Shown piece by piece: positions 54,397 through 64,000 of a stretch of DNA of 64,000 nt. Source of the DNA: Limonium bicolor (lineage: Eukaryota; Streptophyta; Magnoliopsida; Caryophyllales; Plumbaginaceae); the NCBI GenBank assembly GCA_023374045.1, contig CM041776.1, forward strand, positions 318,147,925-318,211,924. The letters are read 5' to 3'. How positions within the stretch are numbered: position 1 is the stretch's first letter; the number at the start of each line of letters is the position of its first letter. The position numbers and the translations under genes are program-made. Below the pieces are notes generated by a model. That model saw only the letters and a list, made by a program, of their open reading frames with translations, did no database searches and had not been told where the DNA came from.

Positions 54397-56853
54397 TTAA
54401 GCAGTAGACTGTATCGCAGCTCTGGGGCTGGGGAGTCCCATGTAAGAAAGCCTTGGTGACACCCTGATAGTCGGGCTGGGCCTTGGTGAAGGAATCGGGC
54501 CACGTGGGATGAGCCCAGGCCCGACACGAGGTGAAAGGTTGACATGCTCGAGTGCTTGGTGCTGTAAATTGGCTGGATAGTCACGGACACAGCCGATCCT
54601 AGGCCCAGTCGATGTGGTCCATTTGCAAGACAAGGGTCTGACTGCCTCATACCTTGGTGGTGTCTCTTTTCCTTTGTTGTTGGGCTGGTTTTCTTTGTCG
54701 GTAAAGATGTCAATCTCATCAGGTCTGGGTATTTCCAAAAGATTTGGTCTTGCAACATCCGATTCCTCAGTGATTGGCTCCTCCTCATCGATTTTGGATG
54801 GTGTATCATCGTCATAAGAATACTTCTGCGAAGAGAAATTAGTTGATGAGTTTCTAAGAACGGTAAGGTTAATTAAGAAGCTAAAGAATACTTTAAGAAA
54901 TCATAGGAGTATTATTTGATCTTATTTTAGCAGCTTGTGTCATTTTTTTACCTTAACATCGGTGAGATCGACATTGTTATCCTTGAGGAAGCTAATAAAT
55001 TCTTTGAAATTCTCCTCTGTTGGAAGATAATGACCACTGTATGGCCATAGAGCCTCAAGAACTCCTCCATGGGCAACCATACGACCAGCTGCAGTGGTGG
55101 CTCCACCAGACAAGAAGCTAGAGTGTTGGAAGTTGCCTTTCTTCTTCTGCCCAACGTACAAAGATCTTGAGGTGCTCAGAACAAATATCCACTTGCTATC
55201 CTCCACTGTTTCCACATACTTTCCACTCTGTCTGTACACAAGCTTCCCGTTTTCCACAACCACTTCATATGCTGTCCTTTCATTCTGTTACGATCGATTG
55301 ATAAACAAAAACATATCAGAATTTTGGAATATTGATGATGAAAGCTGTAGCCAAAGATTTATATTCTCGTACCGGTCCAAGATATTGGATGCATTGGCTC
55401 TGCAGTTTGCTCCTAGGACACTTCTCGCCAAGGTTTACTTCTTTCCCGTCCCCGACATCCAGCCTTCAATTTTTTAAGTGACATAATTTAATTAATTAAT
55501 TAATGAGGTCAACTGGAAAGAAGCTCTATATATGGAAACACACAGCAAGGAAAATGACTTTTTAAGGGGAAAAAAGAAAACGTTACCAGTAAAAGAAAGG
55601 CTGGGAGCTTTCACTTTTAAACCAAACATCATAATACAGGTGCAAGTTATGACCATAGCGATGACGTGGGTCAATCTGAAAATCCAAAATAAGTTCAAAC
55701 ATGAAAAAGTTTAGTATTAAAGATCAGCCAAGCCACTTTGAAGTTTCAACTGCGATGGCTAAAAGGGGTCAAAAACACACTTTGACTAATCAACGCATGA
55801 ACACAGTATCCCATTTACACGTGCTTGACCCCTCTCTCTAGCAGTCAACGAATGAAAATATTAGGTAGAAGAAAAGTGGAGAGGAGAACTTACTGCTTCC
55901 AGCCAATGTTGCAAAGCCAGTTTCTGCGCCTTGTCATCTTTTGACAAACCTTTCCCCACCTAAAGTAAGAAAGGCAACAAACTTTGACTAGTCAATTTTT
56001 TTTCCCTTTTTAATTAATCCCGAAAGCAAATGAAACAGAGACCAAAGCACAGGAAAATCAAATCATTCACTGAATAGAAGATATAATTTTTACCTTAGCA
56101 ACTCGATTCTTCGCCCTAACCCACTTTGAAACCGCGGTCTCATGTTTCTCACCATCGAAGAACGAGATCGAACTTCTTTTCAGAGCAGCAAAATCCAATG
56201 CCTTCCACCTACATATCATCGATACCAACAAACAGCTCAATCAATATCAGGGTACAGATAAGTCAAACATAACAGGATCTGAAAAGGAAAAACAAAACAC
56301 ACAAATCATTAACTTAAGTATACAAAACGCATAATATGATCATACTGACCATAGTTCTTCAACCACGACCGCACAATCAGCCAGATTCCTCCTAGTTCTG
56401 TAACTCTTATACACCTTCTGAAGCGTGACAGCCGCTGCATCGAGCTCACACAATGGTCTCGGAGAAGTGAAGACAAAGGCAGGCGACGGAAGAGATATAG
56501 CCGGAATTGGTTTGTGCAACAAACCATTCGGACCAACTGTCACCTCCTCCTCCTCATCCTTTGTTTCCAATCAAATTCTCGAACGAGAAAGCTTCATTAA
56601 GAACCTTTAAGCTCTCCGGTTTAGAGCTCTTGAACCCAGTTGTAGTAGTACAACTCCGAGCTTCCTCTGTTTTGGGGGATTTAGTAGCAACTTCTGGTAG
56701 CAGCAAGTCCTCGAAGCTGCAGCTTCTACGCAGATTTAAGTCTCTCATCTTGTAAGAAGAAGACAAGCCACCGCAATTGGATAGTAAGGTGAATAATCTC
56801 TGGGCAAGGATCTCGTGCCAAGCTGAGAGTAATATAGAAATTGATAACCCCAT
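54397..56853 (-). CDS. IQM: IQM-family IQ-motif calmodulin-binding protein, seven exons
   Basis: Exons on the minus strand: 56853-56350, 56208-56094, 55959-55894, 55675-55587, 55463-55373, 55284-54952 and 54825-54397 (stop). All six introns (88-218 bp) are GT-AG and phases agree from exon 1's end onward, giving about 541 residues. ATG 56853 ([16 protein letters not shown]) matches the usual IQM N-terminus. The IQ motif [16 protein letters not shown] lies near residues 144-159. The conserved family core includes [62 protein letters not shown] and [14 protein letters not shown]. The C-terminal exon is a proline- and charge-rich tail. IQM proteins bind calmodulin without calcium and act in stress and stomatal responses. 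One problem: from ATG the frame runs to a stop at 56554, while the IQ frame is shifted by one base and closed upstream at 56573. Exon 1 therefore has an apparent frameshift near 56570-56580. A sequencing or assembly error, a null allele or unusual splicing are all possible. Confidence 0.88.
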
Positions 56854-57589
56854 CGATCGGTCCTTAATTTTGGGGCTCAAGCTCAATTATTATTTTTCGT
56901 CGTCCTCGTTGTCGTCGTCGACTTCTACCTGATGATACGATCGCAGAGAAGCAAAATGTTTTATTTATATAAGTTAGTTGAGGAAAGAACAAAATTACAT
57001 GAATATAATATGAAATGCAATCCACTTGGGTAGAAGAAGATAAGGGACGTCGACTGTACACGCCTAACATTTTGTCCATAGTGTTGGCTGCCATAAACGA
57101 AAACTATAATAATTGCTTCCCTTTTCTGCGAAAATGAAGCAACTAGGGTATTTCCAAGTTAAAACATGGAAATGAGGAATGAAGTCTATCATGAAGATCA
57201 CGAGAGTGATGAATGTGTAATAGATTGTGTAGTACAGCAGCATGAAAAAGGAGCGAAGTATCAACCAAAAAATCAGTCCATTACCGATAGTAATCAAATG
57301 ATATCTGCTGTTGGTAAACCCTAAAACAAGAAGTGGAATATAGATATAATCAAAGATCAGTAACAGACCGATACGATACCTACTCCCAAGGCCGTATCAG
57401 ATTCGCTTACGGAGATCGATTTCCTTCTATAGTACCTGCTCCCTTTCTTGTTTTATAATTTGTGCCCTCTGATCCCCACTCACTTGTAGAGAGAACAATA
57501 AATTCACTTGCAGAGGAAACAATAACGGGAGTTTGAAGAGGAAGCATTAATTGAGCATACCATTCATGAGTCATAAAGACCAGTTTGTC

Positions 57590-57600
57590 TCTTATATATA
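57590..57600 (-). promoter_or_regulatory. Candidate TATA box of the IQM gene
   Basis: The minus strand reads CTATATATAAGAGAC here, 740 bp upstream of the IQM ATG. A 5' UTR intron would explain the distance; ATCATCAG|GTAGAAG near 56932 is a possible acceptor. This is inference only. Confidence 0.35.
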
Positions 57601-59036
57601 GCGAGTACAAGGAAAGCAAACATTGACCGTTTGTTAGTGTAACTCGGACATGTCAGCAATTCTTGCTATGCGTGTGTTCATATTATTCCGGGTCCATAAT
57701 AAGAATTTTTAATTTTCTCCTTAACAGATTATAATTTCTTAACTTTTTCTCTTGGAGAGAGAGGGACATTATGAATTTATGAGACCCGTCATGCGCGGAA
57801 TAAGGAAGAGATATATACTTGGGATTAATTTGCATTATTTGCTAATATTGGACTATACTAATAATAGACTGATGAGTAATAATTCAAAATTTTGGTGGTC
57901 AATGAAGAATCTCCACTTTAAGATTAGCGTAAAACTGGCTATTAAAAATTGATTGTTTTATGGAATCTAGAAGATGTAAGAATTGTTGAGAGAAAAGATT
58001 AATAAATTGATCAGGGTATTAGTTATTCCCCAAGCGTATTAGTATTACCCCACAACAACAACCTAGCTTGCCACAACTTTGCCACTTGTGTGTGTGCTAG
58101 GGTACCAATATCTAGGAGGAGGTCAATCTGCCTGACATTGGACAACTTGCGCCCCATATAACGACATCGGATAGCATGAGGCCGGGATTCCAGGTGACTT
58201 AACGCAGTTATGTACTTGGGCGGCAATATATATTTGTAAAATGAGTCTTACAAAAATAGGTCATTATGGCCCGTTCTATGGCTGGCTGTTGAAATTTGTT
58301 AATATTAAACTCATATTAATATCACCAGATTAAGCTCAAATTAATATAATATGGGATACTGGGTTATTCTTTGGTTGGCTTTTAAATTTTACACTCTAGT
58401 ATGGACAATTACTCTGATACCTTCTTTCAATGCGACACGGAATTAACTTTGGACATGACAGACTTGTAAGGAATGAGCAAACAAGGGGTAAGGAAGTCAT
58501 ACGAGAGGGATGGACAAATTTCCAATACCAACTTTTATCTTCAAACGTAAGATTTCTAGCCTTTAAGTTCATCTCATGGTTGAGCAAATCGTGCTGTCTA
58601 ATTAGTACGGACAAACACATTAATCTTTATTTTTTGAGATTAATCAGAGAATGAACATCTCCTTGATTTTCACACAACGTACTGAAATAAAATAAAATAA
58701 AACAACTTTTAGACAATTTCATCTTTAGAAATATGAGAAGAAGAAAAAATAAACGATAAATGTAGATAGTTTTTGATAAAAAAAATAAAGAAAAAAATGA
58801 TAAGTATATTGAGAAGAGCGCAGAGTACTGAATTCTCAAGGACAACTTAATTAATCACTGATATTGAATTATGTATATATGTTCTCTACACAACATACGA
58901 AAAGGAAACTGTACAGATCTTTCAAGGGTGGTGGCTTGCCTTACTTCGCCCATTTATTCCATCATTATCAATGGGAACTAGTATATTTTAAGGGCGGCGA
59001 TATTTTGTCATTTTTATGAAAGTCATTTTATGTATA
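57601..59036. other. No gene seen
   Basis: Short frames such as 58226-58023 (minus) and 57752-57952 (plus) show no domain I recognise. AT-rich overall. Confidence 0.4.
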
Positions 59037-59268
59037 ACCTCCGACCCACTTTAATTTTCTTGTTTCTTTTTTAACATATTTTTCTATTTCAATATTTAAC
59101 ATATAAGATACATTAATTTTATGAAATTAAGTTTTGTATTATGTAGTTTATCATATAAGGAATCAATTATAAAACTTAGATTTGTGAAATTATATTATCT
59201 TATATGCTAAATGTTGAAGTCAAATGACATATCCAAATACCAAACAAGACGATCAAAGAAGGAGGGAG
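59037..59268. mobile_element. Stowaway MITE, diverged
   Basis: Left end TA-ACCTCCGACCCACTTTAA, right end AGAAGGAGGGAG-TA. The interior TTAACATATAAGATACATTA and TTGAAGTCAAATGACATATCC match the copies at 37803 and 48103. Confidence 0.8.
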
Positions 59269-59353
59269 TAGATGAATACACTGACGGATAAGCATTATTT
59301 TTATTATTATCATCCTCTTCGGTCTTATCATTCTTTAGCGTAATAAAATGAAA

Positions 59354-60379
59354 GGAAATTTTATGAAATGTCACTATATTAGCTAATTCATTAAATGTCA
59401 CCGAAAAAAGAAAGTCATGAAATGTTATTATATTTTTGTAAAAGTCTATGAAATGTCACTATAGCTATTGATCAGAAGGAAAAATGACAAAAATATCCCT
59501 ACTAGTTGACAAAATATTATTAAAGTTCACTAAATACCCCTAAATGTTAAAGTTTGATCAAAATTCACAAAAAATCAAATATTATGAAAATATAAAAAAT
59601 ACATATAAAAAATTTAAAAATGAAATATTGAAAAAAATAAAAAGATTAAAATATCATAAAAAATAAAAAAATATATATCTTAGATTTTTTTTTTGAATTA
59701 TTCAGTACCATAAAAAATAGAGTTTTACGTGCATAACTTATATCAATCTTTCTACTAATTTATACCAATTAAATATCATACATTTTTTAAATTATTTTTC
59801 TAAAAATTTAACTTTTTTTTAAAAATAAATTATTTATATTTTAACATATTTTGAATTTTTTTTTAAAAAAATTATATTCTATGTAATATATAATTTTATG
59901 ACATAATATCTACAAAAGTATTATGTCATAAAGTTACTACAAAAGAGAATATAAAATTTTAAAATATTTTGCTCTATATTAGTTTAAAATATAGTTTACT
60001 ATTGGTAGAAAAAAAAGATAATTTAAAGATGAATGGTACAAATTCTGGTACTCACAAATTAGTAAAAAAATTGATATAAATTATGTTTTCAAAACTTTAT
60101 ATTTTATTTTATGGTAAAATAATTTAAAAACATCTAAAAAATATTTACTATTTTTAAAATTATAAGATATTTTAAATATTTGTTAATATTTTGTTAAATT
60201 TTTATAATTTTATAATTTATATATATTATATTTTATAGTATTTTGATTTTTTGTGAATTTTTATGAATTTTTTAACACTATGGGATATTGTAAACTTTAA
60301 AAGTATTTTGTTAATTAGTAAAGGGTACTTTAATAATTTTTCCTTCTGAGTCTAGTGATATTTCATGAAATTTTGCTAA
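59354..60379. mobile_element. AT-rich element with about 150-bp inverted ends
   Basis: The left arm (TATGAAATGTCACTATAG, GATCAGAAGGAAAAATGAC, ATTCACAAAAAATCAAATA) is matched by the reverse complement of the right arm (CATGAAATATCACTAGACTC, AGAAGGAAAAATTATTAAAG, ATTCACAAAAAATCAAAAT). A further partial copy of the end lies at 59354-59385. The interior is extremely AT-rich and non-coding. The long arms suggest a Mutator-like or fold-back MITE; no target duplication was found. Confidence 0.7.
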
Positions 60380-61927
60380 AATTAATAATTAGAAAAACTA
60401 AATAAGAAAAAAGTAAAAAATTAATATCATCATCGATGTCGATGTATATGAAGGGAAAAAAATGAGATGATTTGTAAAAGAGTGAGACCTTAGGATCAGT
60501 TAAAAGTAAATTATTAGTCAAATTGTCAACTTCTTTGTTTCAAACCAGCCAGTAGGAACCCGTTAGCACTCTGTTCATGGTGTCATCGTGGTGCACACGA
60601 AACGTCGTATTTCGGCAGTCAAAAGCCAGTTTTTAAATTTCTAACCCACTCAAACAGGGTCAGGGAGTCGCTGAGGAAATTCCGCGGGAATCAAATATAC
60701 CTAGGAATTTCTGTAGTTATTAGTAGAGCTGATGACGCGGATCACTATTCACTACTCTTTGTTACTCCATTTGGCGGGCGGGCGCGCGCGAGGGCTAGGA
60801 GTCAGCATCTTTGACCATTCACAGAGTAACCATACGCTGACAACGGGTAGCACCGTAGCAGACGCAAGACTGCGAACACAATACAAATTACAAAGTACTG
60901 GTCAACCAAACTTTTCTAAATGCGGGGAGATACTTCCACGATGCTGCAAGCTCTCTCTTATCTTTGAAACTGCTGGATAATGGTTATAGGTAGGATAATT
61001 TTGAATTACATTGTAAAATATTTTACTTTTATACTAAAAAAACAAATATATAATTTTGATTATATTACAGTTAATTTTACTATTAATAAAAATAAACAGC
61101 ATATTCTGATTACAAAACTAGTACTATATTATAATTTGTTTCATATTAAGATACAGTTTTATATATTAATATATGTATCTTCTTTATAAATATATAATTT
61201 TGTAATAATGTACATTTTTCTAAAATAGATTGGCGTGTGAAGAGATCTAAATTATAATTCCTCCGCATTATATTCTTTTGCTTATGATGAATATGTTTAT
61301 GTCTACAATGAATATTAGTATAATATATAGCAGTTGACCGATTGAATACTTTTCTATATCAAGTAATAAATTAAAAATTATATTGTATATTATATCCTCA
61401 TAAATTATACTAACACATAGTATTTAATTAATATAATATAATTTGCTTTTTAATGTCATTTATCTTGTAATCAAATAATGTTGTCATTATTGTCTATTAC
61501 TAAAACTATCCTAAATTTTTTACCTTTTGCATTTGTCAACCTTGCTATTGGAAATGTTTGGTACAACTATTGGTGTTATTTGCAGTCACAAATTTACTAA
61601 ATGCAGTCACAGACAGCTAATAAGAGTTTATAAAAGATTATCCTAGACCACATATCCTAAAAATCATTCTATAGACGCGTCTACCTCCTCTGCATGAAAT
61701 AGTGACTGCATTAAGTAAAAGAGTGATCGCAAATAGTAGTGCATGCAAAGAAAAAATTACTTACGAACAAGGATAACAATCATCCATATATATAATGGTG
61801 GATTCACACTTGTGAATCCGACTGTATAGTGGGAAAATTTTCGTAAAAAATACTGATCTCATAAAAAAATCACATGTGATGGTCTTTTTTGAAAAAAATT
61901 ACGCGGATGTGCCAAACCAGAGTGAAG
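60380..61927. other. No gene seen; possibly part of an LTR
   Basis: 60540-60970 is less AT-rich, with GCGGGCGGGCGCGCGCGAG at 60774, but has no supported gene. The 82-codon frame at 60732 is unrecognised. 61000-61900 is AT-rich. By analogy with 43861-47988 some of this may be the first half of the LTR ending beyond 64000. Confidence 0.35.
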
Positions 61928-62044
61928 AAGCTGCCCTGGGTCGGGGCAGCTTGCCAAAAACCGCCCCACGAGCAGGGCAGCTTCTGCATTTTTCTGCTTG
62001 AAGCTGTCCTGGGTCTGGGGTGCCATGAAGCTAGGGCAGCTTCC
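61928..62044. repeat. Palindrome array AAGCTGCCC/GGGCAGCTT
   Basis: AAGCTGCCCTGG...GGGGCAGCTT forms an inverted repeat at 61928-61952. GCAGGGCAGCTTC (61972), GAAGCTGTCCTGGGTCTGG (62000) and GAAGCTAGGGCAGCTTC (62028-62044) follow. Confidence 0.85.
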
Positions 62045-62589
62045 GTGCATTGTAGTCCAGGAATTTTTTTTTTCTCAACTTTTGAATCATTCGTGCGATG
62101 CTTTAACGGTTCCAGAACTTGACTGAATTTTGTACGACGATAGTTGAACAGTTATACTTTGTAACTAAGTCATATCTCTGGAGTTTTAGGACCACATGGG
62201 ACCCACGTGAGTTCATATAAATGGCACCAGAGTAAATTAACGTTTTCTCGGTTTTGAACTTTTCGGGTAATGTCATATTTTGTGTTATTAACCAGTTTTG
62301 TACTGATATTAAAGTCCTATGATGCATTTGCAGCCATTATAACTTCTTACGGGGCCAAGACGACTTCACTGGGTTGGTCACTTGAGCTAGCGTTTTTTCC
62401 AATTTTTAGTGAAGATGTTTGTTAATTAAACAATGCCTTCGAAACAAACAAAAAATTGTAAAACGACAGTCAAACACCCATACTTTCGACTTGTGTCTTT
62501 GCTATAACCGATGTAACCCAAACATTGTATAGATTGTACGTAATTCTTAAAATAAAAGGGCACATTTATATTATACACTCAACATAAAA
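62045..62589. other. No gene seen; LTR-like leader sequence
   Basis: Non-coding, with phrases such as GGACCACATGGGACCCACGT. Probably part of the same LTR as the flanking array and 63369-64000, but this is inference. Confidence 0.35.
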
Positions 62590-63367
62590 CACACTTCATT
62601 ATAAATGTAAAAAAAAATTGCATAACACTATAATAACATAACCAAAATTAATTAAGGCATAAAATCACCAAAATTGGTGATTTTGTAACTCATAAATTAA
62701 ATGGCCAATTTAATTACGAATTTAAAAATTGTTAGTGAGAATTATAAATGTAAAAAAAGAAAGCATAACATTACAATAACATTAACATAATTAATTAAGG
62801 CATAAAATCACCAAAATTGGTGATTTTGTAACTCATAAATTAAATGGCCAATTTAATTACGAATTTAAAAATTGTTAGTGAGCGTTATAAATGTAAAAAA
62901 AGAAAGCATAACATTAGAATAACATTGACATAATTAATTAAGGCATAAAACCACCAAAATTGATGATTTTGTAACTCATAAATTAAATGGATAATTTAAT
63001 TACGAATTTAAATATTGTTAGTGAGCATTATAAATGTAAAAAAAGAAAGCATAATATTATAATAACATTGACATAATTAATTAAGGCATAAAACCACCAA
63101 AATTGGTGATTTTGTAACTCAAAAATTAAATGGACAATTTAATTACGAATTTAAATATTGTTAGTGAGCATTATAAATGTAAAAAAATTGCATAACATTA
63201 TAATAACATTAACATAATTAATTAAGACATAAATTCACCAAAATTGGTGATTTTGTAACTCATAAATTAAATGCCCAATTTAATTACGAATTTAAAAATT
63301 GTTAGTGAGCATTATAAATGTAAAAAAAATTGCATAAAATTATAATAACATTAACATAATTAATTAA
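62590..63367. repeat. Satellite-like tandem array, unit about 143 bp
   Basis: AATTAATTAAGGC starts at 62646, 62789, 62932 and 63075, with variants at 63216 and 63358. Successive spacings are 143, 143, 143, 141 and 142. Each unit has the palindrome ATCACCAAAATTGGTGAT (or a variant), then TAAATGGCCAATTTAATTAC and ATTGTTAGTGAGCATTATAA. There are about 5.4 units. The array stops exactly at the LTR-like sequence beginning GTACCAACCCAG. Confidence 0.93.
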
Positions 63368-63368
63368 T

Positions 63369-64000
63369 GTACCAACCCAGTCTTAACCCACATGTGAGAT
63401 ATTGTATATGATTGTATGTTGTATGCAAAACATGTATGTATGAAATTAATGAACCGCATGTTTATTCGACCTTAAATAGTCGGCGTGCCCTTGTTAGCAC
63501 TCGGTATATGCGAAGTTTATATGCAGCTTTTTGCTGAGCCCCTTGGGGCACCGTTTTTAATATTTTCAGGTGCACGAGAAGGGTGAAGACTTGGTTGTGA
63601 TCATGACGATTTCTTTTGATATAATTAATAGACTTGAATGGTGTACTAAGTTGTACACGGCTAGGAGCTTTTTTTATTAGCCGGTGTACCATGGGGTACA
63701 CCTTTTTGGATAATGAAAGTATTGGGATTGGGTATAGATGAGTAGCTTTTGTAAACTCATTATTTTTGGTAGACTTGGAAAAAGGGAATGTAATTAACTA
63801 TGCTTGATACTCGGTAATCCATTAATGCAAGTATTTGATATTCGGTATTTGGTAAGTAATGTAGTAGCTCGGTATACTTAGTCATCAGACCGTCACTGTA
63901 AGTAGTGTAAGCCTAGCTAGCCGTATGGGCGGTTAGCGGCGTTGTGTCACCCGCCGTAGTAGTAGTATTTCCGCTGCGAGCAACTTTGATTATTGGGATA
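63369..64000 (+). repeat. 3' part of a second Tekay/Del-type LTR, cut by the window edge
   Basis: Collinear matches to the 3' part of the 4.1-kb LTR: AACCGCATG (63451 and 47521), CCCCTTGGGGCACC against CCCCCTCTGGGGGCTCCC, TTTTCAGGT, ATCAGACCG, GTTAGCGGCG against CTAACGGCGTG, and TTCCGCTGCGA (63970 and 47939). The LTR end is outside the window. Confidence 0.75.

Noticed and set aside
58023..58226. 67-residue minus-strand ORF that looks protein-like
   Set aside because: I do not recognise it and it has no supporting neighbours, so I do not call a gene.
60732..60980. 82-residue ORF in a GC-richer patch
   Set aside because: No domain, no family resemblance and no splice or promoter context. It is left as unassigned.

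Overview
The window is nuclear DNA of a flowering plant, almost certainly a eudicot. Supporting signs are GT-AG introns in a plant-specific IQM gene, a plant calmodulin-like gene, plant Ty1/copia and Ty3/gypsy retrotransposons, several LINEs, hAT and Mutator-like elements, and at least seven Stowaway MITEs with CTCCCTCCGT-type ends. The species cannot be named from this sequence. There are no rRNA, tRNA, CRISPR or bacterial features.

Layout. 1-6406: a minus-strand Athila-like Ty3/gypsy element with gag and protease but no reverse transcriptase or integrase; its 3' LTR runs off the left edge. 6407-8869: a decayed gene resembling a plant mobile domain protein. 8870-14483: LINE-A, whose 5' half is inverted relative to its 3' half and which lies between 15-bp target duplications. 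14593-19596: LINE-B, a second copy of the same family with a 17-bp duplication and an unusual 5' region. 19657-20914: a hAT element with 8-bp duplication, holding a Stowaway MITE that itself holds a Mutator-like fold-back MITE with 9-bp duplication. 21318-22631: a 0.6-kb direct duplication. 23685-27185: LINE relics and MITEs. 27221-29472: a 2.2-kb solo LTR with perfect 5-bp duplication. 30600-33930: an LTR scrap and a decayed hAT transposase gene on the minus strand. 35609-37049: an element with long inverted ends, tandem repeats and a nested Stowaway. 39133-39933: an intact calmodulin-like gene. About 40400-47988: a non-coding internal region, a Tekay/Del-type polypurine tract and a 4.1-kb LTR. 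48085-53567: a complete but dead Ty1/copia element with a Stowaway in its 5' LTR. 54397-56853: a seven-exon IQM gene on the minus strand. 59037-64000: MITEs, a 143-bp satellite-like array and the end of another LTR related to the 4.1-kb one.

Only two host genes are clear: the four-EF-hand calmodulin-like protein and the IQ-motif (IQM) protein. Both belong to calcium/calmodulin signalling, but they are about 14.5 kb apart and nothing shows that they work together. The IQM gene has an apparent 1-nt frame conflict in exon 1.

The most interesting signal not explained by routine annotation is that LTRs or LTR-like regions of several elements each carry a local array of short GC-rich palindromes. 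These have different sequences but the same design (AACCGCC/GGCGGTT, GTCCGGAC, GGTCCGGGACTT/AAGTCCCGGACC, AAGCTGCCC/GGGCAGCTT). Also notable are a stem-loop with compensatory changes in front of GGAAAAAGAGTAC, seen at three places, and the twin-priming structure of LINE-A.
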